Origin: Rothia nasimurium
Lineage (GTDB): Bacteria; Actinomycetota; Actinomycetes; Actinomycetales; Micrococcaceae
Length of the DNA: 64,000 bases
Direction of reading: 5' to 3'
Assembly: GCF_014217215.1 (NCBI RefSeq)
Contig: NZ_CP056080.1
Coordinates: 124,001 to 188,000, forward strand
Shown here: piece after piece, positions 32,169-41,320 of the stretch
How the letters are laid out: each line of letters opens with the position of its first letter
Numbering within the stretch: the stretch's first letter is position 1
Program-made: the position numbers and the translations under genes
The notes under the pieces: model-generated
Told to the model about the DNA's origin: nothing
Databases searched by the model: none
What the model saw: only the letters and a program-made list of their open reading frames with translations

Positions 32169-33938
32169 CTAGCCCTTGAGGTCCGGGAAGTCCGTGTCGG
32201 CGAACTCGTGGCCGTAGCCTTCGGTGGTGGTGCGGGCGGCCAGAGCTGCGGCGCTCTTCTCGCCGTGGCGGCCGTGGAACTCGTTCTCACGGGCCCGCAG
32301 TTCCACACGGCGAATCTTGCCCGAAATGGTCTTGGGCAGCTCGTAGAACTCGATGCGGCGCACCCGCTTGTAGGCAGCCAGGTGGTCGCGGGCGTACTTG
32401 AGAATATCCTTCGCGGTCTCAGCCGTTGGCTCGTGCCCAGCGGCCAGCACAATGTAAGCCTTGGGCACAGCCAGGCGGATCTCGTCGGGTGAGGGCACTA
32501 CCGCAGCCTCAGCCACAGCTGGGTGCTCAATGACCACGGACTCCAGCTCAAAGGGGGAGAGCTTGTAGTCGGAGGCCTTGAAGACGTCGTCGGCGCGGCC
32601 CACATAGGTGAGCACCCCGTTCTCGTCCCGCTCGGCAATATCGCCGGTGTGGTAGAAGCCCCCGCGCATGGTGTCCTCGGTCTTTTCGGGGTCCCCCTTG
32701 TACTGGGTCATCAGGCCCAGCGGGCGGGCATCGCCCAGGCGAATGCAGATCTCACCCTCGGTTTCAGAAATCTCATCGGTAGCCGGGTCAATCAGCACAA
32801 TGTCGTAGCCGGGCAGGGGCTTGCCCATAGCGCCAATCTTGATGGGCTGGCCGGGTGTATTGGCAATCTGCACGGTGGATTCGGTCTGCCCAAAGCCGTC
32901 TCGAATATCCACACCCCAGGCGGTTTTTACCTTGGAAATTACCTCGGGGTTCAGCGGTTCACCTGCGGCAACGACCTTGGTGGGCGGGGTTGCCAGCTGG
33001 CTCAGGTCAGCCTGAATGAGCATGCGCCAGACGGTGGGCGGGGCGCAGAAGCTGGTGACCCCGAACTTCTCCATGTTCTGCATGAGAGCAGCGGCATCGA
33101 AGCGGGAGTAGTTGTAGATAAAGACGGTTGCCTCAGCAATCCAGGGGGTAAAAATGTTGGACCAGGCGTGCTTGGCCCAGCCGGGTGAAGCCACATTCAG
33201 GTGCACGTCGCCGGGGCCCATGCCAATCCAGTACATGGTCGAAAGGTGGCCCACCGGGTAGGAGGTGTGGGTGTGCTCCACCATCTTGGCCCGTGAGGTG
33301 GTGCCCGAGGTGAAGTACCAGAGCAGGGGCTCGTCGCCCCGGGTGGGGGCATCCGGGGTGAAATCGGTGGGAGCGGACGCCGCATCCAGGTAGTTCAGGT
33401 GGGGGTGCTTGGTCAGGGCCCCTTCGGTCTTACCGTCTGTTTCAATCACGGTGAAGTTGCCTTCAACCCGCTCGAATTTGGGCACATTCTTGCTGTTAGT
33501 AATGACCCATTCGACCGTGCCACGGCTGATGCGTTCATCGAGGTCAACCGGCTCAAGCATCTCGGTGGAGGGCATGAGAATAACGCCCAGCTTGATACCG
33601 GCGAGCATGAGTTCCCAGAGCTCTACCTGGTTGCCCAGCATGAGAATCACACGGTCACCGCGCTTCACGCCTACCGACCGTAGCCAGTTAGCCACCTGCG
33701 ATGACCGCTGAGACATTTCTGCATAGCTCACGCTTACGCTGGAACCGTCCTGCTCCGCGATAATCAGGGCTGGGGCGTCCTTGCGTTCCTCGCTGGCAGC
33801 TACCTGGTCAAACCAGTCGAGGGCGAAGTTGAAGTGCTCAAACCGGGGCCAGGTGAACTGTTCGCGCGCGGCGGCGTAGTCTTCGCGCAGGGCGACAAGC
33901 TGATCGCGAATGGTGCGGAACTCTTCGGTAACGCTCAT
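32169..33938 (-). CDS. AMP-forming acyl-CoA ligase (medium-chain/acetyl-CoA synthetase-like)
   Basis: This 589-residue member of the ANL family activates a carboxylate with ATP and CoA. P-loop-like YFTSGTTSRAKMVEHTH, the A8 hinge TGDIAERDENGVLTYVGRADDVFKASDYKLSPFE, and the catalytic Lys in PKTISGKIRR are all present. The length and LLWYFTSGTT resemble medium-chain acyl-CoA ligases. The start at 33938 has AAAGAGG upstream, versus the nine-residue-longer frame. It faces the valine operon, so a branched or aryl acid is possible; the substrate cannot be read. The 288-nt divergent gap before the acyl-CoA dehydrogenase holds no visible gene. Confidence 0.8.
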   Translation of the reverse strand: MSVTEEFRTIRDQLVALREDYAAAREQFTWPRFEHFNFALDWFDQVAASEERKDAPALIIAEQDGSSVSVSYAEMSQRSSQVANWLRSVGVKRGDRVILMLGNQVELWELMLAGIKLGVILMPSTEMLEPVDLDERISRGTVEWVITNSKNVPKFERVEGNFTVIETDGKTEGALTKHPHLNYLDAASAPTDFTPDAPTRGDEPLLWYFTSGTTSRAKMVEHTHTSYPVGHLSTMYWIGMGPGDVHLNVASPGWAKHAWSNIFTPWIAEATVFIYNYSRFDAAALMQNMEKFGVTSFCAPPTVWRMLIQADLSQLATPPTKVVAAGEPLNPEVISKVKTAWGVDIRDGFGQTESTVQIANTPGQPIKIGAMGKPLPGYDIVLIDPATDEISETEGEICIRLGDARPLGLMTQYKGDPEKTEDTMRGGFYHTGDIAERDENGVLTYVGRADDVFKASDYKLSPFELESVVIEHPAVAEAAVVPSPDEIRLAVPKAYIVLAAGHEPTAETAKDILKYARDHLAAYKRVRRIEFYELPKTISGKIRRVELRARENEFHGRHGEKSAAALAARTTTEGYGHEFADTDFPDLKG

Positions 33939-34226
33939 GAGTAACCTCTTTCGGCAATAAACCACACAAGAATAGTGGCGCGGGTCACGATAGGGTGCTG
34001 TGAGTCACTATAGGGGAGGGGTGGCACCCCTGCCAAGACCCTGTGGAAAAATCAACGACGGCGAGCCTGTCTGTGCGTAACGAACCAATTAATTCCTCCA
34101 AAAGCTACCCGGCGGCCCCCAAGGTGGAGTACATTCAGAGCTAAATATGGCTTGACTCACACAAAAAGTGCGGGTGAACCCCGCCCGTGAGTTGCACACG
34201 ACGACGTTGCACAGGAGAGCTACCCT

Positions 34227-35432
34227 ATGAACACCCACATCCGCGGAATGGTCAAAAACCCACCCGAAAAGCCCCTGCCCTTCCCCGACATCGACCCCTT
34301 CGGCGTCCTTAACCTGCTGCCCGACCACGAAAAAGAGTGGTTCTTGCGCATCCGCACCTACCTACAAGAAGAAGTGCGCCCCCACATCGTTGACTACTGG
34401 AACACCGAAGAATTCCCCCTGCACCTGCTCGAAGGTATGGCTGAAGTGGGCCTGGCCCGCCTTGAAACCAGCGGCACCTCCTGGCTCTTCCGCGGCCTGG
34501 TCTACGCAGAAGTGACCCGGGTAGACGTCTCACTCTCAGCCCTGGTTGGTATTCACAACGAGCTGGTGCTCGGCATGGTCAATATTCTCGGCTCTGACGA
34601 GCAGAAAGACGAGATGCTCTCAAAACTCGAAAGCTTTGAACTCACCGGCGCTTTTGCCCTGACCGAGCCCGACCACGGCTCCGATATCGCCGGCGGCCTC
34701 GAAACCAGCGCCACCTTTGACGGCGAAAACTGGGTCATCAACGGCGAAAAACGCTGGATCGGCATGGGCACCATCGCCGACTTTGCCCTGGTCTGGGCTC
34801 GCGATACCGCCGACCAGCAGATTAAGGCCTTCATTGTCCCCACCGATGCCCCCGGCTATGAGGCTGAGAAAATTCGCAACAAGATCGGCCTGCGCGTCAT
34901 GCAGAACGCCCACATCACCCTCACCGACGTGAAGGTGCCCGCTAACGCCCACCTGCCCGGGGCCGTCAACTTCGACGCCGCCAACGAGATGCTGCGCAAC
35001 TCCCGCGCCTGGGTGGGCTGGCAGGGCTACGGTATTCAGCTGGGTATCTTCGATATCGCCCGCGACTACGCCATCACCCGCCAGCAGTTCGGCAAGCCCC
35101 TGGCTAAGTTCCAGCTCGTCCAAAAGAACATCGCAGAAATTATGAGCAACACCCAGGCAGCCCTGGGGCTCATGATGAACTGCGCCCGCATGCAAGAAAA
35201 CGGAACCCTCGACATGGTTCACGCCGCCATGGCCAAGGCCACCACCACCAAGCTGGCCCGGCAGAGCGCCTGGCTGGGCCGGGAAATCCAGGGTGGCAAC
35301 GGCATGACCACCGACTACGAGATGGCCAAGTTCTTTGGGGACGCCGAAATCCTCTACACCTACGAGGGCACCTACGAAATCAACTCCCTCATCGTGGGCC
35401 GGGCCCTGACCGGCTACTCAGCCTTCGTCTAA
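34227..35432 (+). CDS. Acyl-CoA dehydrogenase (glutaryl-/isobutyryl-CoA type)
   Basis: This 401-residue FAD enzyme introduces an alpha,beta double bond. Signatures: FALTEPDHGSDIAGG for FAD contact, WVINGEKRWIGMGTIADFALVWARD, and the C-terminal TYEGTYEINSLIVGRALTG. The glutamate in YEGT is the catalytic base of the glutaryl-CoA-dehydrogenase subgroup. The ATG has AGGAGAG upstream. Genomic context (MmsB, SDR, crotonase next) suggests isobutyryl- or 2-methylbutyryl-CoA as substrate, but the motif class leaves glutaryl-CoA possible. Confidence 0.85.
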   Translation: MNTHIRGMVKNPPEKPLPFPDIDPFGVLNLLPDHEKEWFLRIRTYLQEEVRPHIVDYWNTEEFPLHLLEGMAEVGLARLETSGTSWLFRGLVYAEVTRVDVSLSALVGIHNELVLGMVNILGSDEQKDEMLSKLESFELTGAFALTEPDHGSDIAGGLETSATFDGENWVINGEKRWIGMGTIADFALVWARDTADQQIKAFIVPTDAPGYEAEKIRNKIGLRVMQNAHITLTDVKVPANAHLPGAVNFDAANEMLRNSRAWVGWQGYGIQLGIFDIARDYAITRQQFGKPLAKFQLVQKNIAEIMSNTQAALGLMMNCARMQENGTLDMVHAAMAKATTTKLARQSAWLGREIQGGNGMTTDYEMAKFFGDAEILYTYEGTYEINSLIVGRALTGYSAFV

Positions 35433-35465
35433 AACCCTCACCTTCCACCTGAAAGAGAGAGCATC

Positions 35466-36227
35466 ATGGATCTCACCAACACCACCGCCCTGGTTACGGG
35501 CGCAGCCTCGGGTATCGGAGCAGCAACCGCCCGCGCCCTGGTTGCCCGTGGCGTGCACGTCTACGGCCTCGACCTTCCCGCCGGTATCGAGAAGGCCGGG
35601 GAGGTTGAGGGCGTCACCTTCCTGCCCGGCGACGTCACCGACTACGCTGCCGTTGAAGCTGCCTTCGAACGGGTGGGGCAGGACGAGCGCCCCCTACGCA
35701 CCGTGGTCAACTGCGCCGGTATTGCCACGGGGGCCCGCGTCCTCTCCAAAAGGGGGCCGCACGACCCTGCCCTCTTCGCTAAAACCGTCAGCATTAACCT
35801 CAACGGCACGTTCAATGTGCTCACGGCCGGGGCAGCCCTGATGGCCACCCAGGAGCCGGTGAAAGGCACAGCCGGGAGGGGCGTCATTATCAACACCGCC
35901 TCTATCGCCGCCTATGAGGGGCAGATTGGTCAGATAGCCTACGCGGCATCAAAGGGCGGGGTCGTAGCCCTGACCCTGCCCGCGGCCCGAGATCTGGCTA
36001 GCTCAGGAATTCGCGTGAACACTATCGCCCCGGGCATCGTGGACACCCCGCTCATGGCTGGCATTACCGAAGAGTTCCGCGAAGAACTCGCTCAAAACGT
36101 ACCCTTCCCGCAGCGCCTCGCGGCCCCCGCTGAATACGCCGACCTGGCTGTTTTTATCGCCGAGCACGACTACATCAACGGCGAAACAATCCGCATGGAC
36201 GGTGCCCTGCGCATGGCCCCCCGCTAG
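35466..36227 (+). CDS. Short-chain dehydrogenase, 3-hydroxyacyl-CoA dehydrogenase type 2-like
   Basis: This 253-residue SDR has TALVTGAASGIGAATARAL for NAD, the catalytic VIINTASIAAYEGQIGQIAYAASKG (Ser-Tyr-Lys) and VNTIAPGIVDTPLM. The text GRGVIINTAS ... AYEGQIGQIAY is characteristic of HSD10/HADH2-type enzymes, which oxidise 2-methyl-3-hydroxybutyryl-CoA in isoleucine degradation. 33 nt after the acyl-CoA dehydrogenase, same operon. Confidence 0.88.
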   Translation: MDLTNTTALVTGAASGIGAATARALVARGVHVYGLDLPAGIEKAGEVEGVTFLPGDVTDYAAVEAAFERVGQDERPLRTVVNCAGIATGARVLSKRGPHDPALFAKTVSINLNGTFNVLTAGAALMATQEPVKGTAGRGVIINTASIAAYEGQIGQIAYAASKGGVVALTLPAARDLASSGIRVNTIAPGIVDTPLMAGITEEFREELAQNVPFPQRLAAPAEYADLAVFIAEHDYINGETIRMDGALRMAPR

Positions 36228-36281
36228 GCCTCACCCCGGAACCGACGAAACAGAATAGCCCACCTTATAAGGGAGAAGAAG

Positions 36282-37211
36282 ATGACAACCACACCCACTA
36301 TCGCTTTTATCGGCCTGGGGCACATGGGCGGCTACATGGCAGCCAACCTGGTTTCTGCAGGCTACACCGTGCACGGCTTCGACCTGGTGCCCGCAGCGCT
36401 CGATGCCGCCCGTGACCGCGGAATCCAGGTCGCTGCCAGCGGTGAAGAGGCCGCTGCCCAGGCCGATATCGTCATCACTATGCTGCCTGCTGGCCAGCAC
36501 GTTCTGGGAGCCTACGGCGGACGCGAGGGGCAGGGCGGTCTGCTGGCTGCAGCCAAGCCCGGCACCCTCTTCGTGGACTGCTCCACCATCGAGGTAGAGC
36601 ACGCCCGCCAGGCAGCCGACCTAGCTGTGCAGGCCGGTATGCGGGCCGTCGATGCTCCGGTTTCCGGCGGTATGGTGGGGGCCGAACAGGGCACCCTCAC
36701 CTTCATGGTGGGCGGCGCTGAGGCGGACGTAGAGCAGGTGCGCCCCCTGCTTGAGGTGATGGGCAAGAAGGTGGTGCATTGCGGTACCAATAGCACCGGC
36801 CAGGCCGCCAAAATCTGCAACAACATGCTGCTGGGCATCACCATGGTGGGTGCCTCCGAGGCCTTCGTGCTGGGCGAGCGTCTGGGGCTCGACGCCCAGG
36901 TTCTCTACGACGTCATTTCCACTTCGTCCGGCTACTGCTGGGCGGTGAACGTCAACTGCCCGGTGCCCGGCCCCGTGCCCGGGTCGCCCGCTAACCGCGA
37001 CTACGAACCGGGCTTCGCTACCGCCCTCATGAGCAAGGACATGGGTCTGGCAGTTGCTGCCCTCGACACCGCAGGGGTTAACGGCGAACTCGGCAAGCAC
37101 GCCGCAGATATCTATACTCACCTGGTAGAAGAAGGGCGCGGCACTAAGGACTTCTCAGATGTCATTAACGCCATCCGCGAGGCCGACGGCTCACCCGTCT
37201 CAGGTATCTAA
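36282..37211 (+). CDS. mmsB: 3-hydroxyisobutyrate dehydrogenase
   Basis: This 309-residue beta-hydroxyacid dehydrogenase oxidises 3-hydroxyisobutyrate to methylmalonate semialdehyde, the substrate of MmsA. NAD site [24 protein letters not shown], substrate motif [22 protein letters not shown] and the catalytic lysine in [14 protein letters not shown] (Lys in AAKICNN) are present. GGGAGAAG precedes the ATG. The pathway is thus split over two operons (29.4-32.0 and 34.2-38.0 kb) around the ligase gene. Confidence 0.94.
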   Translation: MTTTPTIAFIGLGHMGGYMAANLVSAGYTVHGFDLVPAALDAARDRGIQVAASGEEAAAQADIVITMLPAGQHVLGAYGGREGQGGLLAAAKPGTLFVDCSTIEVEHARQAADLAVQAGMRAVDAPVSGGMVGAEQGTLTFMVGGAEADVEQVRPLLEVMGKKVVHCGTNSTGQAAKICNNMLLGITMVGASEAFVLGERLGLDAQVLYDVISTSSGYCWAVNVNCPVPGPVPGSPANRDYEPGFATALMSKDMGLAVAALDTAGVNGELGKHAADIYTHLVEEGRGTKDFSDVINAIREADGSPVSGI

Positions 37212-37237
37212 ACCGCTCACAGCAAGGAGAAACACCC

Positions 37238-38017
37238 GTGACTACCTACGAGAATATTCTGGTTGAAACCCGCGGCCGGGTGGGGCTGATTACTCTCAAC
37301 CGCCCCAAGGCCCTCAATGCCCTCAACGATGCCACCATGCGCGAGGTTGTTGCCGCCGCAACCGACTTTGACCGCTCACCCGAGGTGGGGGCTATCGTCC
37401 TGACCGGTAGCGAAAAAGCGTTTGCCGCCGGTGCCGATATCAAGGAGATGTCGTCCCAGACCTATGCCAGCATGTACGCGGCCGACTGGTTTGCCCACTG
37501 GGACAACCTCACCCGCCTGCGCACCCCTATCGTGGCTGCCGTTAACGGCTACGCCCTGGGCGGCGGGTGCGAACTGGCCATGATGGCCGACATGCTGGTC
37601 GCCGGGCCCTCTACCAAGTTCGGTCAGCCCGAAATCAACCTGGGAGTCATCCCCGGCATGGGTGGCTCCCAGCGCCTTACCCGCGCTGTGGGCAAGGCTA
37701 AGGCCATGGACCTCTGCCTGACCGGGCGCTTTATGGGGGCGGACGAAGCCGAGCGGGCAGGGCTGGTGTCCCGCCTGGTGGAGCAGGACGCGGACGTCCT
37801 CCCCACCGCCCTTGAGATGGCGGAGGTAATTGCCTCTAAGTCAAAGTTTGTGGCCCAGGTCTGCAAGGAGGCTGTCAACGCCGCCTTTGAGACCACCCTG
37901 GCCCAGGGTGTTGCTTTTGAGCGCCGCACCTTCCACGCTCTTTTTGCAACCGAGGACCAGAAAGAGGGTATGGCTGCCTTCGTTGAGAAGCGGGAGGCTG
38001 ATTTTAAGCACCGCTAA
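37238..38017 (+). CDS. Enoyl-CoA hydratase (crotonase family)
   Basis: This 259-residue hydratase has the oxyanion-hole parts [15 protein letters not shown] and [18 protein letters not shown], and the catalytic Glu region [28 protein letters not shown] start follows AAGGAG by 10 nt. It is the last gene of the acyl-CoA dehydrogenase-SDR-MmsB unit, so it probably hydrates methacrylyl-CoA or a related acyl-CoA. It could also help the paa beta-oxidation steps. Confidence 0.88.
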   Translation: MTTYENILVETRGRVGLITLNRPKALNALNDATMREVVAAATDFDRSPEVGAIVLTGSEKAFAAGADIKEMSSQTYASMYAADWFAHWDNLTRLRTPIVAAVNGYALGGGCELAMMADMLVAGPSTKFGQPEINLGVIPGMGGSQRLTRAVGKAKAMDLCLTGRFMGADEAERAGLVSRLVEQDADVLPTALEMAEVIASKSKFVAQVCKEAVNAAFETTLAQGVAFERRTFHALFATEDQKEGMAAFVEKREADFKHR

Positions 38018-38065
38018 AGTGTTGCGCGTCTCACCAAAATGTGACACAGTTGGGTTGAGTGAATA

Positions 38066-38087
38066 ACTGACCAAATGGTCACTAAAT
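38066..38087. promoter_or_regulatory. PaaR-like operator 2 (paaI promoter)
   Basis: ACTGACCAAATGGTCACTAA plus two bases; the core TGACCAAATGGTCA (38068-38081) is a perfect palindrome. It lies 15 nt before the paaI start. Confidence 0.65.
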
Positions 38088-38101
38088 ACTTTGGAGGCAC
38101 A

Positions 38102-38533
38102 GTGAGCGCAACCCACCCCATGCTTGAACGCGATCACGCCAGCAACTGGATGGGCATTCGCGTGCTCACCGCCCAGCTGGGCCACGCCATTATCGAAATG
38201 GACATCAAGCATGAGATGGTCAACGGCTTCGGCATCATCCACGGTGGTATGACCTTCGCCTTTGCAGACACCGCCTTCGCCCTCGCCTGCAACCACAGTG
38301 ACCCCGAGCTCTACGCCCAGAGCATCACTGTGGGGGCAGGCGTCGACGTTAACTACATCGCCTCAGCCTACGAAGGGCAAACCCTACGAGCAGAAGCGAA
38401 CCTCACAGCACAGTACGGGCGCAACAGCATCGTTGATGTGACCGTCACCTGCGGAGACAAACTCATCGCTGAGTTCCGCGGTCGTGGCCGCTCCATCAAG
38501 CCCCCAACAGCCACGGAAGGACACCAGGCATGA
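38102..38533 (+). CDS. paaI: Hydroxyphenylacetyl-CoA thioesterase PaaI
   Basis: This 143-residue hotdog-fold thioesterase frees CoA from dead-end aryl-CoA compounds. It has MGIRVLTAQLGHAIIEMDIKHEM, HGGMTFAFADTAFALACN (catalytic helix HGGxxFxxADTAF) and VDVNYIASAYEGQTLRAEA. I chose GTG 38102 (GGAGG 4 nt upstream) over ATG 38075, which lies within the operator. Its stop overlaps paaK by 4 nt, so paaI-paaK-paaR is one transcript. Confidence 0.92.
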   Translation: MSATHPMLERDHASNWMGIRVLTAQLGHAIIEMDIKHEMVNGFGIIHGGMTFAFADTAFALACNHSDPELYAQSITVGAGVDVNYIASAYEGQTLRAEANLTAQYGRNSIVDVTVTCGDKLIAEFRGRGRSIKPPTATEGHQA

Positions 38534-39903
38534 GCACCTACAAGGCCCCCTCTTGCAGCGTAGAAAACCCCTACACCCCGGCCCCCCGAGCCGCAGACCC
38601 CGGCGCCCCGGACCCCGAGGAGCTGATGAGCCGCGACCAGATTGAGGCCCTCCAGTTCGAGCGCCTGCGCTGGACCCTGCACTACGCTTACGAAAACGTA
38701 CCCGCCTACAAGGAGCTCTACGACGAGCAGGGCGTACACCCCGGTGACTTCAAAGAGCTCGACGACCTCAAGCTCTTCCCCTACACCGATAAGGAATTCC
38801 TGCGGAAGGCCTACCCCTTCAAGGCCTTTGCCGTGCCCATGAGCGATGTGCGCCGCATCCACGCGTCCTCGGGTACCACCGGCCAGCCCACCGTCGTGGG
38901 CTACACCGAAAACGACATCGCCACCTGGAGCGCCCTGGTAGCCCGCTGCTTCCGCTTTTCAGGCATCAAGCCCGGCTACAAGGTGCACAATGCCTACGGC
39001 TACGGCCTCTTCACCGGCGGCCTGGGTGCCCACTACGGTGCTGAACGTCTGGGCGCAGCCGTCATTCCTATGTCTGGCGGCCAGACCGAAAAGCAGGTGC
39101 AGCTCATTCGTGACTTCGAGCCCGATGCGATTCTCTCCACCCCCACCTACCTGCTGACCATCGCTGATGCCTTCCGTAAGCTGGGTATCGACCCCAAGGA
39201 AACCTCCCTCAAAACCGCTGTGCTGGGTGCTGAGCCCTGGACCGAAGAAATGCGCCGCGAAATCGAGGTCACCTTCGGCACCCTCAAGGCCTGCGATATC
39301 TACGGCCTGTCTGAGGTCATGGGCCCCGGTGTGGCCGGTGAGTCCTTTGAATCGCAGGACGGCTCCCACATCTGGGAAGACCACTTCCGCCCCGAAATTA
39401 TCGACCCCTTCGACGACACCGTGCTCGATCTGGGTCGCCCCGGCGAACTGGTCTTTACCTCCCTGACCAAGGAAGCCCTGCCCATTATCCGCTACCGCAC
39501 CCACGACCTGACCCGCCTGCTGCCCGGTACCGCCCGCCCCGGCCACCGCCGTCTGGGCCGTATTACCGGCCGAAGCGACGACATGATTATCCTGCGCGGC
39601 GTCAACCTCTTCCCCTCCCAGGTTGAAGAGCTGGCCCTGCAGCAGCCCGAGCTATCGCCCCACTTCGCCCTGGAACTGACCCGCCCCGGCCGCATGGACG
39701 AAATGACCGTGCGCATCGAACGCCGCGAAGAGTTCACCCTAGAAGCCGCCGAAGAAGCCGGTAAGCGTCTGCTGCACGACATCAAGACCAAGATTGGTTC
39801 TACCTGCCGTATCGAGGTGCTGGACCCGGACGTCCTGCCCCGTTCCGTCGGCAAGATTCGCCGTATCTACGACTACCGCAACAAGCCCAAGGGCGACGAA
39901 TAA
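38530..39903 (+). CDS. paaK: Phenylacetate-CoA ligase
   Basis: This 457-residue AMP-forming ligase activates phenylacetate, the first pathway step. ATP site IHASSGTTGQPTVVGYTEND, DIYGLSEVMGPGVA, and the hinge GRITGRSDDMIILRGVNLFPSQVEE are textbook for PaaK. The catalytic Lys lies in SVGKIRRIYDYR. The ATG overlaps the paaI stop (ATGA). Full length. Confidence 0.96.
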   Translation: MSTYKAPSCSVENPYTPAPRAADPGAPDPEELMSRDQIEALQFERLRWTLHYAYENVPAYKELYDEQGVHPGDFKELDDLKLFPYTDKEFLRKAYPFKAFAVPMSDVRRIHASSGTTGQPTVVGYTENDIATWSALVARCFRFSGIKPGYKVHNAYGYGLFTGGLGAHYGAERLGAAVIPMSGGQTEKQVQLIRDFEPDAILSTPTYLLTIADAFRKLGIDPKETSLKTAVLGAEPWTEEMRREIEVTFGTLKACDIYGLSEVMGPGVAGESFESQDGSHIWEDHFRPEIIDPFDDTVLDLGRPGELVFTSLTKEALPIIRYRTHDLTRLLPGTARPGHRRLGRITGRSDDMIILRGVNLFPSQVEELALQQPELSPHFALELTRPGRMDEMTVRIERREEFTLEAAEEAGKRLLHDIKTKIGSTCRIEVLDPDVLPRSVGKIRRIYDYRNKPKGDE

Positions 39904-39987
39904 ACCTATTCGCCTGCGGTCAGGTTTGTTAGCATGTAGGGAGCTCCCGTGCGGGGGCTCCCTACCCGTGTGTGAGAGGAAGATGCT

Positions 39988-40602
39988 GTGAGCACTCGCC
40001 AGTCCCAGCCCGCCAAGCGCGGCCGCCCCGGCTATGACCGCCAAGAGGTACTGCGCCTGGCCGTAGAGGTCTTCAATGAGCACGGCTACGACGCCACCAG
40101 CATGGATATGCTGGCCAAGCGCCTGGGGCTGACCAAGAGTGCTATCTACCACCACGTGGCCAGCAAGGAAGAGATTTTACGCATCGCCCTCGACCGTGCT
40201 CTCGATGCCCTTGACGAGGTGTTTGAGGCTGGCGAGAGTTTAGAGGCGGACGCCCGCGAGCGGCTTGAATTCGTGGTGCGCCAGACCGTGTTTGTGCTGG
40301 CTGAGCACCTACCTTATGTGACCCTGCTGCTGCGTTTGCGCGGTAATTCCCCGGCCCAGCAGGCTGCTCTCGATAAGCGCCGGGCCCTGACCGGCCGCCT
40401 GGCGGCCCTGGTGGATGCTGCCCAGCAGGCTGGGCAGGTGCGGCAGAGCGCGGACGCCCGCACCCTGGCTCGCCTGATTTTCGGCATGATTAACTCCCTG
40501 GCGGTCTGGTACGATCCGGCCCGCGGCGGCGACGTGGAGGCCCTGGCCGATACGGTCGTTGATATGGCCTTTCGGGGGATTGAGGCAGGCCCCCGCCCCT
40601 AG
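39988..40602 (+). CDS. paaR: TetR-family repressor of the paa cluster
   Basis: This 204-residue regulator has an N-terminal HTH (GYDRQEVLRLAVEVFNEHGYDATSM then LAKRLGLTKSAIYHHVASKEEI, about 10-60) and a helical ligand domain with EHLPYVTLLLRLRG. Actinobacterial PaaR is a TetR protein that responds to phenylacetyl-CoA. This gene lies right after paaK, and PaaR-like sites occur at 29317, 38066, 43433, 46930 and 48464. GTG start with GAGAGGAAG upstream. The symbol rests on position and operator match. Confidence 0.85.
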   Translation: MSTRQSQPAKRGRPGYDRQEVLRLAVEVFNEHGYDATSMDMLAKRLGLTKSAIYHHVASKEEILRIALDRALDALDEVFEAGESLEADARERLEFVVRQTVFVLAEHLPYVTLLLRLRGNSPAQQAALDKRRALTGRLAALVDAAQQAGQVRQSADARTLARLIFGMINSLAVWYDPARGGDVEALADTVVDMAFRGIEAGPRP

Positions 40603-40615
40603 AGGTGGTGCAGGG

Positions 40616-40621
40616 TATCGT
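40616..40621 (+). promoter_or_regulatory. Leaderless -10 box TATCGT
   Basis: TATCGT ends 6 nt before ATG 40628 of the MOSC gene, just after the paaR stop. No ribosome-binding site lies in the gap. Confidence 0.5.
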
Positions 40622-40627
40622 AGACCT

Positions 40628-41320
40628 ATGACTGAAACCCACTCCGCACCCACCTTTCCTGGCCTAAGCCCGGCGGGGGCGCGCGTCCGCTCCACCAATC
40701 GCGGGACAGAAATGCCCAGCCCGACCGGTAGGGGCGCCACCGGCATCAATAAGCAGCCGGTAGATTCGCTGGAGGTTTTTGCCCCGGCGCCCGGCTATGG
40801 CAACGGCTCCGGCGTGCGCGGGGATTTCGTGGGGGATGCCAAGCACCACGGCGGTGCTGACAAGGCGGTCTATGCCTTTGCTCGGGAAGAACTGGATTAC
40901 TGGGCCGAGCGCTTAGGTGCTCCCTTGGCTGACGGGCAGTTCGGTGAGAATCTGACCACCGAGGGTATTACCTGGAGCCGGGTGCTCATCAACCAGCGCC
41001 TGGCGGTGGGCACGGCCGTGCTTGAGGTGTCGGTGCCGCGCCAGCCCTGCCGCACCTTTGCCGACTGGCTGGGCCACAAAGGCTGGGTAAAAACCTTTAC
41101 TGAGCGTCAGGACGCCGGCGCCTACTTGCGCGTCATCCAGCCCGGCACCATCGCAGCCGGGGATACCATTACTTTTCTGCCTGCCCCCGACCACGGGGTC
41201 ACTATGGGGCAGGCATTTGCGGCCGCTATGGGTGATCATGCCGCCATGCAGGCCGTGGTAGAAGCAGGCTGCTACCCGCCCTTCTACCACGACCGGCTAC
41301 TGGCTAAACTGGGGCGCTAG
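40628..41320 (+). CDS. MOSC-domain protein
   Basis: This 230-residue protein carries a MOSC domain, which in relatives binds molybdenum cofactor or sulphur. It has INKQPVDSLEVF, GDFVGDAKHHGGADKAVYAFA, DGQFGENLTTEGI and the invariant Cys in VPRQPCRTFADWL. YiiM-like length. ATG 40628 has a leaderless -10 box; the frame back to 40559 overlaps paaR. It converges with paaZ, overlapping 4 nt, and appears unrelated to phenylacetate use. Confidence 0.85.
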   Translation: MTETHSAPTFPGLSPAGARVRSTNRGTEMPSPTGRGATGINKQPVDSLEVFAPAPGYGNGSGVRGDFVGDAKHHGGADKAVYAFAREELDYWAERLGAPLADGQFGENLTTEGITWSRVLINQRLAVGTAVLEVSVPRQPCRTFADWLGHKGWVKTFTERQDAGAYLRVIQPGTIAAGDTITFLPAPDHGVTMGQAFAAAMGDHAAMQAVVEAGCYPPFYHDRLLAKLGR